Origin: CADEDH01 sp965262175
GTDB taxonomy: Bacteria > Actinomycetota > Acidimicrobiia > Acidimicrobiales > SZUA-35
NCBI GenBank assembly: GCA_965262175.1
Contig: CBDHES010000029.1
Coordinates: 124,001 to 188,000, forward strand
DNA: 64,000 nucleotides
Reading direction: 5' to 3'
Shown in pieces: positions 16,203 to 24,624 of this stretch. How positions within the stretch are numbered: the first letter of the stretch is position 1; each line of letters begins with the position of its first letter. The position numbers and the translations under genes are program-made. The notes under the pieces are model-generated. The model was not told the origin of the DNA. It saw nothing but the letters and a program-made list of their open reading frames with translations, and did not search any database.

Positions 16203-18152
16203 ATGGACCGGCGGCTCGTTCCTCCGTTGTCGGTGGAGACGCCGGTCGGGGTCCGGTTCGAAGACCTCGGTGATCGGCTGCGGCTGACCGCTGTCGAGGA
16301 CCAGCGCGATGCCGCCACCGGCTTCCTGGCCCACCCGGCGTGGACCGTCGGCTTCGGACTGCGCGACGTCGGCGGTGACGAGGCTCGCTACCTCGGATTC
16401 TCCTTCACCCAGTTCGCCCTGCCGGTCCGAGGAGGCCACGGCCGGTCGCCGCTCTGGAACCCAGCCCCCAACCTCAACTCCCCGCCCGTCGTGGTGCCGT
16501 TGGCCATCACCACCCCCCACGGCTCGGTGCTCTTGGCCCCCCTCGACTCGTGGCACGAGCAGGTCATCACCGTCACCGAGGACGAATCGGGCGAGACGAG
16601 CTTCGGGTGGGGGTGGCACGGGGACCTCGACGAGATCCCGTCCGGCTTCACCTCGACCCTCGGCATCTACGAGGGACCGTCGATCGACGCCCTGTTCGAC
16701 CGGTGGGGTGCCGACATCGGTCGCTCCTCCACCACCCCATCGGGCCCGCAGCCCGACCGGTGGCCCGTCCGATCCCACCTCTCGTACTGGACCGACAACG
16801 GCGCGGCGTACTGGTACCGGACGGAGCCGGGGCTCGACCTGCCGACCACGATCGAGGCCAAGCTCGAGGAGTTGGACGAGGCCGGGATCGTGATCGGCTC
16901 CATCGAGCTCGACTCGTGGTTCTACCCTCACGAAGTCTCCCGGGCGGTGTCCGACGTCGGCTACCTCGACGACGTCCCGCCGACCGGCATGCTCGAATGG
17001 ACCGCCCGGCCCGACGTGCTGCCCGACGGTGTGGAGGGCCTCGCCGACCGGCTCGGGCGCCCGCCGCTCATCCTTCACGCACGCCACATCTCCCCCCACT
17101 CCCCGTACGTGACCGACGACGACGGCTGGTGGGTCGAGCTGGCGGCCCATCCGCGCGACCCGGCGTTCTTCGACCGGTGGCTCGACGATGCCGCCCGATG
17201 GGGTGCCACCTGCGTGGAGCTCGACTGGATGATCATGACCTTCTTCGGGGTCCGGGCCCTCCGGGCGGCCCCCGGGCGGTTGCTGGCGTGGCAACGAGCT
17301 CTCGACCGGGGCGCAGCCCGTCGGGACCTGAGCCTGCTGTGGTGCATGGCGGCCCCCGGCGACTACCTGGCCAGCGTCGAGCTCGACTCGGTGGTGGCCC
17401 TCCGCAGCTGCGACGACTACCGGTTCGCCGAGGATCCGGCCTTCCTGTGGCGCTGGTATCTGACGGTCAACCGTCTCCTGGCCGCCATCGGGAAACCGGC
17501 GTTCAAGGACTGCTTCTTCTCGATGGCCGATCCGGGGGAAACCGAGATCGACGGTGATGCCCACGCCGAGGTGGAGTGCCTACTGGCCTCTTTGTCCGCA
17601 GGCCCGGTGGGCATCGGCGACCGCCTGGGACGGACCGACCCCACCGTGGTCTCCCGAGCCTGTCGACCCGACGGCGTGTTGGTCGGCTCGGACCGTCCCG
17701 TGGCCCTCGTCGACGGCTCCCTGTTCCTGACCGCCGAGGACCCCGAACCGATCTGGGCCGAGACGATGTCGGGCCGGTGGCGGTACCTCGTCGCCATCCA
17801 CGCCTCCGACACCACGGAACCGGTCACCGGGACCCACCGGCTCGACGAACCCCACCTGGTGTACGACTGGCGATCGGGGACGGCGGCCGTCACCGACGAG
17901 ATCACGGTGACCCTGCCCTGGCGGGGATGGGCCCACCACGTCTGCTGTCCGCTAGAGGCCGACGAGGACGGCCAGCCGGTGGCGGTGATCGGCGACCCGG
18001 GACGGTACGCCACGATGGGGCGGACCCGGGTCACCCCGACCGGTCCCGGTCGAGCAGAGCTCCATCTGGCGCCGGGTGAGCCCCGAGCGGTGCTTCGGGT
18101 GTGGCGGGAGTCGACGGGCCTCGACGACCTCGACGTGACCGACGGCCGCTGA
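16203..18152 (+). CDS. Clan GH-D (GH36/raffinose-synthase-like) glycoside hydrolase
   Basis: 649-residue protein with the overall plan of GH36/Sip1-type alpha-galactosidases: N-terminal beta-sandwich (~1-190), a TIM-barrel (~200-480) and a C-terminal beta domain. Barrel markers are IVIGSIELDSWFYPHEV, CVELDWMIMTF (strand-end Asp, nucleophile-like) and a late segment ECLLASLSAGPVGIGDRLG followed by VVSRACRPDGVLVGSDRPV, typical of this clan. No signal peptide, so it acts on imported oligosaccharides. Substrate specificity is uncertain, and I would not name it more exactly. Its neighbour is the divergent GH130 gene. Confidence 0.65.
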   Translation: MDRRLVPPLSVETPVGVRFEDLGDRLRLTAVEDQRDAATGFLAHPAWTVGFGLRDVGGDEARYLGFSFTQFALPVRGGHGRSPLWNPAPNLNSPPVVVPLAITTPHGSVLLAPLDSWHEQVITVTEDESGETSFGWGWHGDLDEIPSGFTSTLGIYEGPSIDALFDRWGADIGRSSTTPSGPQPDRWPVRSHLSYWTDNGAAYWYRTEPGLDLPTTIEAKLEELDEAGIVIGSIELDSWFYPHEVSRAVSDVGYLDDVPPTGMLEWTARPDVLPDGVEGLADRLGRPPLILHARHISPHSPYVTDDDGWWVELAAHPRDPAFFDRWLDDAARWGATCVELDWMIMTFFGVRALRAAPGRLLAWQRALDRGAARRDLSLLWCMAAPGDYLASVELDSVVALRSCDDYRFAEDPAFLWRWYLTVNRLLAAIGKPAFKDCFFSMADPGETEIDGDAHAEVECLLASLSAGPVGIGDRLGRTDPTVVSRACRPDGVLVGSDRPVALVDGSLFLTAEDPEPIWAETMSGRWRYLVAIHASDTTEPVTGTHRLDEPHLVYDWRSGTAAVTDEITVTLPWRGWAHHVCCPLEADEDGQPVAVIGDPGRYATMGRTRVTPTGPGRAELHLAPGEPRAVLRVWRESTGLDDLDVTDGR

Positions 18153-18158
18153 CCCGGA

Positions 18159-19568
18159 TCAGGACGGCCGGCGCCCGGCCACGTGGAGCGGCGCCCCGAG
18201 GGCCCCATGGGCTGCTTCGAGGAGGCCCTCGGCCACCGTGGGATGGGGATGGATCGTCGCCGCCACGTCCTCGACGGTGGCGGCCATCTCGATGGCCAGC
18301 GCCATCTCCGAGATGACCTCCGAGGCATGGGGGGCGGCGACGTTGGCGCCCACCACCGTCCCCTCCTCATCGGCCAACACCTCGAGGTGGCCGTGGCGGG
18401 CCCCGAGGATGGCGGCCCGGGCCGAGGCGGCGACCGGGAAGGCGAAGGAAGTCAGCTCGATGCCGAGGTCTCGTGCCTCGGCCCGGGTCAACCCGACGGT
18501 GGCCAGCTCGGGATCGGCGAACACCACGGCGGGGATGGCCGCCACGTCGAACCGGGCATCGCTCCCGGCCAGGACCCGAGCAACCACCTCGGCTTCGGCC
18601 ATGGCCTTGTGGGCCAGCGGAGGCCCGGCGGTCACGTCGCCGATGGCGAAGATCGACCGGGTCGCTCGGCGGGCAACGTCGACCGGGACGAGACCGTCGG
18701 CTCCGACGGTGATCCCGGCCAGGTCGAGGCCGAGATCGTCGGTGTTGGGTCGCCGGCCGACGGCGACCAGCACCCGGTCGGCGTCGAGGGTCGCCCCCCG
18801 GCCGGCGGTGTCGGTGTGGAGCCGGCCGTCGTCGTCGAACCCGGTGGCCGTCGTACCGGTTCGAATCTCGACTCCCAGCTCCGCCAGGCGTCGGGTGGCA
18901 ACGGCGGCCAACCGGGGATCGAGGTCGGGCAGGATCGATGAGGCGGCCTCGACGATGGTCACCTTCGAGCCGAGCTTGGCCCACGCCGTGCCCAGCTCGA
19001 CCCCGATGTAGCCGCCGCCCACGACGACCAGCGACGGCGGGACCGCATCGAAGCCGAACAGCGCGCCGGTCGAGTCGACGATTCGCTCGTCGGCGAAGGA
19101 GAGGCCGGCCAGCTCGATCGGTCGGGACCCGGTCGCCACCACCGCGTCGGCAAACTCGAGATGGCTGACCGACCCCCCGTCGGCCACCACCAACCGGTCG
19201 GGTCGGGTGAACCGGGCGGTGCCGGACATCACGGTGACCCCGGCCGTGGCCAGCAGACGCTCGACGCCGCCGGTCAGGCCATCGACGACCCGCTCAAGTC
19301 CCTGACGCACCGCGCCGAGATCGACCTCGGCGGTGACCGTGACACCGGTGGCCGACGCCGTCGTCGGAAGATGAGCGAGATCGGAGGCGTGGATCAGGGC
19401 CTTCGACGGGATGCACCCGACGTTGAGGCAGGTCCCCCCGACGGCGTCCCGCTCGACGAGGGTCACGGTCCGCCCGGCTGCCGCGCACCGCAGCGCCGCG
19501 GCGTAGCCCCCCGGACCGCCGCCGATCACCACCACGTCGGTCCGGGTCGCCACCTCACCGACGACCAT
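18159..19568 (-). CDS. lpdA: Dihydrolipoyl dehydrogenase (E3)
   Basis: 469-residue class I pyridine nucleotide-disulfide oxidoreductase; reoxidises dihydrolipoyl groups of E2 with NAD+. FAD-binding GGGPGGYAAA is at the N-terminus, the redox disulfide in GGTCLNVGCIPSK is Cys47/Cys52, the NAD-binding VVVGGGYIGVELG is near residue 180, and the C-terminal HPHPTVAE carries the catalytic His-Glu. It is the last gene of the E1alpha-E1beta-E2-E3 order, 39 nt after the E2 gene. Confidence 0.95.
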   Translation of the reverse strand: MVVGEVATRTDVVVIGGGPGGYAAALRCAAAGRTVTLVERDAVGGTCLNVGCIPSKALIHASDLAHLPTTASATGVTVTAEVDLGAVRQGLERVVDGLTGGVERLLATAGVTVMSGTARFTRPDRLVVADGGSVSHLEFADAVVATGSRPIELAGLSFADERIVDSTGALFGFDAVPPSLVVVGGGYIGVELGTAWAKLGSKVTIVEAASSILPDLDPRLAAVATRRLAELGVEIRTGTTATGFDDDGRLHTDTAGRGATLDADRVLVAVGRRPNTDDLGLDLAGITVGADGLVPVDVARRATRSIFAIGDVTAGPPLAHKAMAEAEVVARVLAGSDARFDVAAIPAVVFADPELATVGLTRAEARDLGIELTSFAFPVAASARAAILGARHGHLEVLADEEGTVVGANVAAPHASEVISEMALAIEMAATVEDVAATIHPHPTVAEGLLEAAHGALGAPLHVAGRRPS

Positions 19569-19607
19569 CGAGGTCCCTCGCCCGATGCCGGGTCATCGCC
19601 GTGGTGC

Positions 19608-20930
19608 TCATGGCTCGAGGAGGAGGCCGATCGGCTCGGCCACCGATCGGCAGATGTCGTGGTGGAAGGCCGACATGACATCACCGTCGATCAGGCGATG
19701 GTCGGCGCAGACCACGACCGGCAGCGTCGGCCGGGCCACGACGTCGCCGTCGACGACGATCGGCCGGTCGTCGATCGCTCCCAGTCCGGTGATCGCCGCC
19801 TCTCCCGGTCGGATGATGGGAGCCGCCAGATGACCGCCCGCCGAGCCGTAGTTGGTGACGGTGTGGGTGCCGCCGGCCAGGTCGGCCGACGTCACCGTAC
19901 CGCCCCGGGCCGCCGCCGACAGCCGTGCCACCTCGGCCGCCATGGCGAACACGTCGAGCCGGTCGGCGTCGTGGATCACCGGGACGTAGAGCCCCACCTC
20001 GGTGGCCACGGCGATCCCGATGTTGACGTCGGGGTGGACGGCGATCGTCTCGGCATCGAGGTCGAGGGTGGCGTTGACCATCGGGAAGCGGCGGAGCGCC
20101 CGGGCCACCGCCACCAGCACCAGGGCCAACGGCGTGATCGGGAGGCCCTCGGCCCGGGCCAACGATCGGAGCTGCGATCGAGTCGAGAGCAGGGCGGTCG
20201 CGTCGACCTCGCGGGAGGCACTGATGTGGGGGATCGTCGACCACGACCGGTCCATCGCCTTGGCCGTGGCCCGCCTGATACCCCGTAACGGGTGGAGGCC
20301 GACCGCCATCTGGCCGAGGCCGGATCCGATCGGCGCCGGTCCGGTGCTCGTCCGCTCCGGCGCCACCGTCGGATGGGTCGACCGAAACCGGGCGTCGGCG
20401 TCGACCGGGGTGGTCCGGCGGGCCGCCGTCTCGACATCGGAGGCCAGGATCCGGCCACCGGGACCGGTGCCCGCCACGGCAGACAGGTCGACCCCCGAGC
20501 GGGCCGCCAGCCGGCGGGTCGACGGCGACGCCTTGGGCCGACGCCCACCCGGGGCCGCCCCGACCGGCGACACCGCCGGCCCCCGTTCGATCGACGAAGG
20601 CGCGGCGTCCGTTCGGAAGTCGGTCCGGGAACCGGGCGACGACGCGTCGGTGGGATCCAACGACGGCGCCCCGGTTGCGCTCCCGGCGGCCGGCTCGTCG
20701 TCGATGACGATCAGCACCTCACCGACCGCCACGATGTCGCCCGCCGCGGCGCCGAGTCGGCGGACCACGCCGGCCGCCGGCGACGGCATCTCGACCGAGG
20801 ACTTGTCGGTCATCAACTCGACGAGGGGCTGGTTACGGTCGACCCGTTCCCCCTCGGTGACCAGCCAGGCGACCACCTCGGCCTCGTGCAGTCCCTCCCC
20901 CACGTCGGGGAGCCGGAACTCGACGGTCAC
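19608..20930 (-). CDS. 2-oxoacid dehydrogenase E2 (dihydrolipoamide acyltransferase)
   Basis: 440-residue E2 with one lipoyl domain (FRLPDVGEGLHEAEV; lipoylated Lys in MTDKSSVEMPSP), a Pro/Ser linker, a peripheral subunit-binding domain (ASPSTRRLAARSGVDL ... GTGPGGRILASDV) and a C-terminal catalytic domain ending in VVCADHRLIDGD, the HxxxDG motif. The GTG start at 20930 overlaps the E1beta stop (GTGA), which decides it over the longer frame. A single lipoyl domain and E1alpha/E1beta heterotetramer point to a branched-chain 2-oxoacid or pyruvate dehydrogenase; sequence alone does not settle which. Confidence 0.93.
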   Translation of the reverse strand: MTVEFRLPDVGEGLHEAEVVAWLVTEGERVDRNQPLVELMTDKSSVEMPSPAAGVVRRLGAAAGDIVAVGEVLIVIDDEPAAGSATGAPSLDPTDASSPGSRTDFRTDAAPSSIERGPAVSPVGAAPGGRRPKASPSTRRLAARSGVDLSAVAGTGPGGRILASDVETAARRTTPVDADARFRSTHPTVAPERTSTGPAPIGSGLGQMAVGLHPLRGIRRATAKAMDRSWSTIPHISASREVDATALLSTRSQLRSLARAEGLPITPLALVLVAVARALRRFPMVNATLDLDAETIAVHPDVNIGIAVATEVGLYVPVIHDADRLDVFAMAAEVARLSAAARGGTVTSADLAGGTHTVTNYGSAGGHLAAPIIRPGEAAITGLGAIDDRPIVVDGDVVARPTLPVVVCADHRLIDGDVMSAFHHDICRSVAEPIGLLLEP

Positions 20931-21910
20931 GGCGCCACCGCCAGGGTCCGCCGGACGGCGGCCTTGACCCGCTCGACGTCGGGTACGTAGTAGTCCTCGA
21001 GAAGGCCGACCGGGTACGGCACGTCGAATCCCGAGACCCGGGCGACCGGCGCCTCCAGGTCGTAGAAGCAGCGGTCGGTCACGGTGGCGATCACCTCGGA
21101 GGCGAAACCACAGGTCTCCGGGGCTTCCTGGACGACGATGGCCCGTCCGACGTCGGCCACGGCCTGGCACAGCCGATCGACGTCGAGGGGCACCAATGTC
21201 CGGAGATCCAGGACGCCGACCGACAGACCCTCGTCGGCGAGCGCATCGGCCGCCCGGTCGGCCACGTCGACCATGTAGCTCCAGGCGACGATGACCAGGT
21301 CGGACCCGGTACGGGAGGGTCGAGCCTCGCCGAGGGGAACGAGGTGCTCGCCGTCGGGGACCGGACCCCGGATCATGCGGTAGCCGCGGAGGGGCTCGAG
21401 GAACAGGACGGGGTCGGGCTCCCGGATCGAGCTGGCGAGGAGGCCCTTGGCGTCGGCGGCGGTGGCAGGGGCGACGATCTTGAGACCGGGGCAGTTGGCG
21501 AACTGCGATTCGAGGGACTCCGAGTGGAGCTCGGGCGTCCGGACCCCGCCACCGAAAGGGGCCCGCACGGTGATCGGGGCGCTGAACCGGCTACCGCTCC
21601 TCGTTCGGAGACGGGCGACCTGACCCACCAGTTGGTGCATCGCCTGGTAGCTGAACCCCAGGAACTGGATCTCGGCCACCGGCACCATCCCCGATGCCGC
21701 GAGACCCACCGACGAACCGACGATGACCGCTTCGGCCAAGGGCATGTCGACGACCCGATCGTCGCCGAAGGCCTCCAGGAGCCCGTCGGTGGCCCGGAAC
21801 ACCCCGCCGTTGACCGCCACGTCCTGCCCGAAGACCATCACCCGCTCGTCGCGGGCCATCTCGGTGTGGAGGGCGTCGTTGATCGCCTCGACCATCGTCA
21901 GGTCGGCCAC
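20927..21910 (-). CDS. 2-oxoacid dehydrogenase E1 beta subunit
   Basis: 327-residue transketolase-type subunit. Signature segments are MVEAINDALHTEM at the start, VFGQDVAVNGGVFRAT, AEIQFLGFSYQAMHQLV, RAPFGGGVRTPELHSES and a C-terminal VVQEAPETCGFASEV. It completes the thiamine-diphosphate site with the alpha subunit, encoded just upstream with a 3-nt gap between stop and start. Same operon as E2 and E3. Confidence 0.94.
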   Translation of the reverse strand: MADLTMVEAINDALHTEMARDERVMVFGQDVAVNGGVFRATDGLLEAFGDDRVVDMPLAEAVIVGSSVGLAASGMVPVAEIQFLGFSYQAMHQLVGQVARLRTRSGSRFSAPITVRAPFGGGVRTPELHSESLESQFANCPGLKIVAPATAADAKGLLASSIREPDPVLFLEPLRGYRMIRGPVPDGEHLVPLGEARPSRTGSDLVIVAWSYMVDVADRAADALADEGLSVGVLDLRTLVPLDVDRLCQAVADVGRAIVVQEAPETCGFASEVIATVTDRCFYDLEAPVARVSGFDVPYPVGLLEDYYVPDVERVKAAVRRTLAVAP

Positions 21911-21913
21911 GGC

Positions 21914-22936
21914 TCAGCCTCCTTGGCGCCGCTGAGCGAGGTGGTCGAGGAGCTCACGGCGCTGGCGGACCATGCGATCCGTCGGCTCGGCGTAGACGTC
22001 GTCGAACAGCGAGGACGGTTCCAGCGCGGCGATCGCCGCCTCCGCCCGCTCCCATGCCAGGTCGAACCGGGCCTCCGCCCGGGCCACGGCCTCGGCCTGA
22101 CGCTCGTCGTCCCAGAGGTCTCGGTCGGCGAGGTACCGGGCGAAGCGAGCGATCGGCTCGGCCCGCTTGGCCGCCTCCAGCTCATCGGCCTCCATGTACC
22201 GGGTCGGATCGTCGGCGGTGGTGTGGGGGCCGTGGCGGGCGGTCACCGCTTCGATGAGCATCGGGCCCTGGCCACCGACCGCCCGGCTCCGGGCTTCGGC
22301 CACCGCCGATCGAACGGCCAGCGGGTCGGCCCCGTCGACCTGGACCCCCGGGAAGCCGAAGGCGTGGGCCTTGGCGGCGAAGGACTCGGCCCGGGTCTGG
22401 CTGGCGGTCGGGGTGGAGATGGCCCAGCCATTGTTGATAAGGACGAAGATCACCGGAGCGGCCCGGACACCGGCGAGGTTGGCTGCTTCGTAGAAGTCGC
22501 CCTCGGAGCTGGACCCGTCACCGAAGAACGTCAGGGCGCACCCCTCGACCCCCCGGATCTTCATGCCCCAGGCCATCCCGACGGCGTGGGGGATCTGGCA
22601 GGCGAGGCTGATCTGGAACGGGAAGACGTGGAGGTCCTCCGGGTACCGGCCGCCGTCGGGGTGGCCGACGTTGTACAGCGCGATCGTGTCGATCAGCTCA
22701 TCACCGAACCGGCCGAGCGCGTACTGCTCGCGGTACTGGGGGAAGATCCAATCGCTCGACGGATCGAGGGCGCTCGCCGCGCCGGCCGCCACCGCTTCCG
22801 ATCCATCGATCGGGGCCATCGTTCCCATGCGACCCTGGCGCTGCAGGTTGAAGCATCGGGTCGAGAAGACCTGTCCGTCGATCATCCGATGCATGATGTC
22901 GACCAGCTCGGTCTCGGGAACGTCGGAAGGGCCCAT
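21914..22936 (-). CDS. 2-oxoacid dehydrogenase E1 alpha subunit
   Basis: 340-residue subunit that binds thiamine diphosphate: GDGSSSEGDFYEAANLAGV ending in NNGWAIS is the GDG-x(~26)-NN motif. QGRMGTMAPIDGSEAV is the substrate-side start of the fold, and RHGPHTTADDP is the phosphorylation-loop region. With E1beta, E2 and E3 it oxidatively decarboxylates a 2-oxoacid to acyl-CoA. It begins 27 nt after the anti-sigma gene on the same strand, so some transcripts may run through from the sigma operon. Confidence 0.94.
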   Translation of the reverse strand: MGPSDVPETELVDIMHRMIDGQVFSTRCFNLQRQGRMGTMAPIDGSEAVAAGAASALDPSSDWIFPQYREQYALGRFGDELIDTIALYNVGHPDGGRYPEDLHVFPFQISLACQIPHAVGMAWGMKIRGVEGCALTFFGDGSSSEGDFYEAANLAGVRAAPVIFVLINNGWAISTPTASQTRAESFAAKAHAFGFPGVQVDGADPLAVRSAVAEARSRAVGGQGPMLIEAVTARHGPHTTADDPTRYMEADELEAAKRAEPIARFARYLADRDLWDDERQAEAVARAEARFDLAWERAEAAIAALEPSSLFDDVYAEPTDRMVRQRRELLDHLAQRRQGG

Positions 22937-22963
22937 CGCCGTCGCAGGCTAGCCGCCCGGCGG

Positions 22964-23803
22964 CTACTCGTCGGCCGGCCCGACCTGCCCCCGGAGCATG
23001 ACCTGGTCGCTGGGCGTCGGCGGCTCACCCTCGCTCTGGAGCGTCACCATGAAGTTCGGGTACCGCTCGGTATCGACACCCGACCACAGATCGATCGCTT
23101 CCTCGCCCCGTCGCATGTGGAACGTCCCGACGGGGACCGGGCCTTCCGGTCCGACCAACCAGGCGGCGTAGTACCGGCCTTCGGGGGCGGCCGGGAGGCC
23201 CTCGGTCCAGAGCGTGATCTCCTCACCGGACGGGGTCGACACCACCGAGAACTCGGCCGATGCGCCTGGCACCAGCTCGGTGGGGGCCGCCTGGTAGCGG
23301 AACGGGTCGTCGGCGACCTCGTCGCCGCTCGAGAGGCGGGGGACCAGGGTGAGTGCGGCGACCGCCGCTGCGGCGCCGGCCGCCACCAGGCCGGCGCCGG
23401 CGATCACCCGGCGACCGGTCCGACGGGGCCGCTCGGGACGGCGCCACTCGTCGAGCTGGACCGGCGACTCGGGCTCGCTCGGCCCGCCGTTCGGGCCAGG
23501 GCCCGGACGGACCGGTGCTTCGTAGCCCGAGACGTCGCCCCCGGTCACCTCGCCGGTGACGTTGGGGGCGACCCCGCCAGGCGACGACGACCGGGACGGC
23601 CCGGCCGGTGGGGCCCAATCGGCTTCGGCGACCGCCGCCGCCAGCAGCCGGTCCCGCAGCGCTGGGGGCGGCTCGGACCAGACGGTCGCGTCCGCCAGGG
23701 CGGCGCCGACCCGATCGAGTCCGGCGGCCGCCGGATCGTCCGGATGGAGGCGGGACGGCTCGCCAGGGTCCAGGTGGGCGGCCCAGGCGTCGTGGTCGGT
23801 CAC
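22964..23803 (-). CDS. RskA-type anti-sigma factor
   Basis: 279-residue membrane protein partner of the ECF sigma factor. A short cytoplasmic N-terminal helical region (~1-50; no zinc-binding HxxxCxxC motif) is followed by a Pro/Gly-rich stretch, one membrane helix near residue 135-155 (VIAGAGLVAAGAAAAV) and an extracytoplasmic anti-sigma-K C-terminal domain with the typical YYAAWLVGPEGPVPVGTF strand. GTG 23803 overlaps the sigma stop codon (GTGA), so the pair is translated together. It holds the sigma factor at the membrane until an envelope signal triggers its proteolysis (known for the family). Confidence 0.82.
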   Translation of the reverse strand: MTDHDAWAAHLDPGEPSRLHPDDPAAAGLDRVGAALADATVWSEPPPALRDRLLAAAVAEADWAPPAGPSRSSSPGGVAPNVTGEVTGGDVSGYEAPVRPGPGPNGGPSEPESPVQLDEWRRPERPRRTGRRVIAGAGLVAAGAAAAVAALTLVPRLSSGDEVADDPFRYQAAPTELVPGASAEFSVVSTPSGEEITLWTEGLPAAPEGRYYAAWLVGPEGPVPVGTFHMRRGEEAIDLWSGVDTERYPNFMVTLQSEGEPPTPSDQVMLRGQVGPADE

Positions 23804-24381
23804 GTCCCTTCCTTTCCGTTCTCGACGAGGTGGCCGAGCCGGGCGGCCAGTCGCTTGTGAGCCCGGAACGACCGGGACTTGATGGTACCGATCGGCACGC
23901 CGAGCCGCTCGGCGATCTGGGCGTGGGTGAGGCCCTCGTAGTGGGACATGGCGATGATCGATCGCTCGTCGTCCGACAGCTCGTCCAACGCCAGCCGGAT
24001 CTCCCATGCTTCCCACGCCCGCTCGATCCCCGGGAGGTGGACGGCCACCTCCCGCTCCTCCTCGTGCCCGCCTCGGGTGGGTCGGAGCTCTCGGCGCTGG
24101 GCGTCGATCGCCGTCCGCCGGGCGATCGTCATGAGCCAGGGGCTCAGCGGTCGGGTGGGATCGAACCGATCGGCACCCCGCCAGGCCCGGAGGAAGGTCT
24201 CCTGGGTCGCGTCTTCGGCCAGCTGGGCGTTGCGCAACACGCTCATCGCCACGGACCAGACCGCCTTGGCGTACCGGTCATAGACCGCAGCCAGCGCCCG
24301 GGTGTCACCGCTGCAGAAGGCAACGACGGTGTCCCGGGGTAGCTCGGCGTGGCGTTGTTCCGCCACGTCACCTTGGCTCAT
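23800..24381 (-). CDS. ECF RNA polymerase sigma factor
   Basis: 193-residue sigma-70 family group 4 factor. Region 2 includes YDRYAKAVWSVAMSVLRNAQLAEDATQETFLRAWRG (only its core named here: the DATQETF -10 recognition helix), and region 4 is LDELSDDERSIIAMSHYEGLTHAQIAERLGVPIGTIKSR in type, with the HTH AQIAERLGVPIGTIKSR. Looks SigK/SigL-like. I took ATG 24381 because recognisable sequence starts there. It is divergent, across 243 bp, from the receptor kinase gene. Confidence 0.9.
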   Translation of the reverse strand: MSQGDVAEQRHAELPRDTVVAFCSGDTRALAAVYDRYAKAVWSVAMSVLRNAQLAEDATQETFLRAWRGADRFDPTRPLSPWLMTIARRTAIDAQRRELRPTRGGHEEEREVAVHLPGIERAWEAWEIRLALDELSDDERSIIAMSHYEGLTHAQIAERLGVPIGTIKSRSFRAHKRLAARLGHLVENGKEGT

Positions 24382-24624
24382 CACATTCGCCGTTCGTTGG
24401 CCGACGTCCTCCCCGGATCGTAGCTTCCCGGTCGCGGACGGGCTCGGCAGGGGGTCGGTGAGGCGCAGTGCCGGCGGTGCCAGAGGAGGGGTGGCGAGGA
24501 CCATACCTCCAGTACGACGGCGGGGTGCCGACCGGTTCACGGCCCGAACGACCCGCTACCGTCGTATCGGGCACCCGGGCGGCGGTTGGGCCACCGGGAT
24601 CGGCGAGACGGGCGGTGCGGGGCG

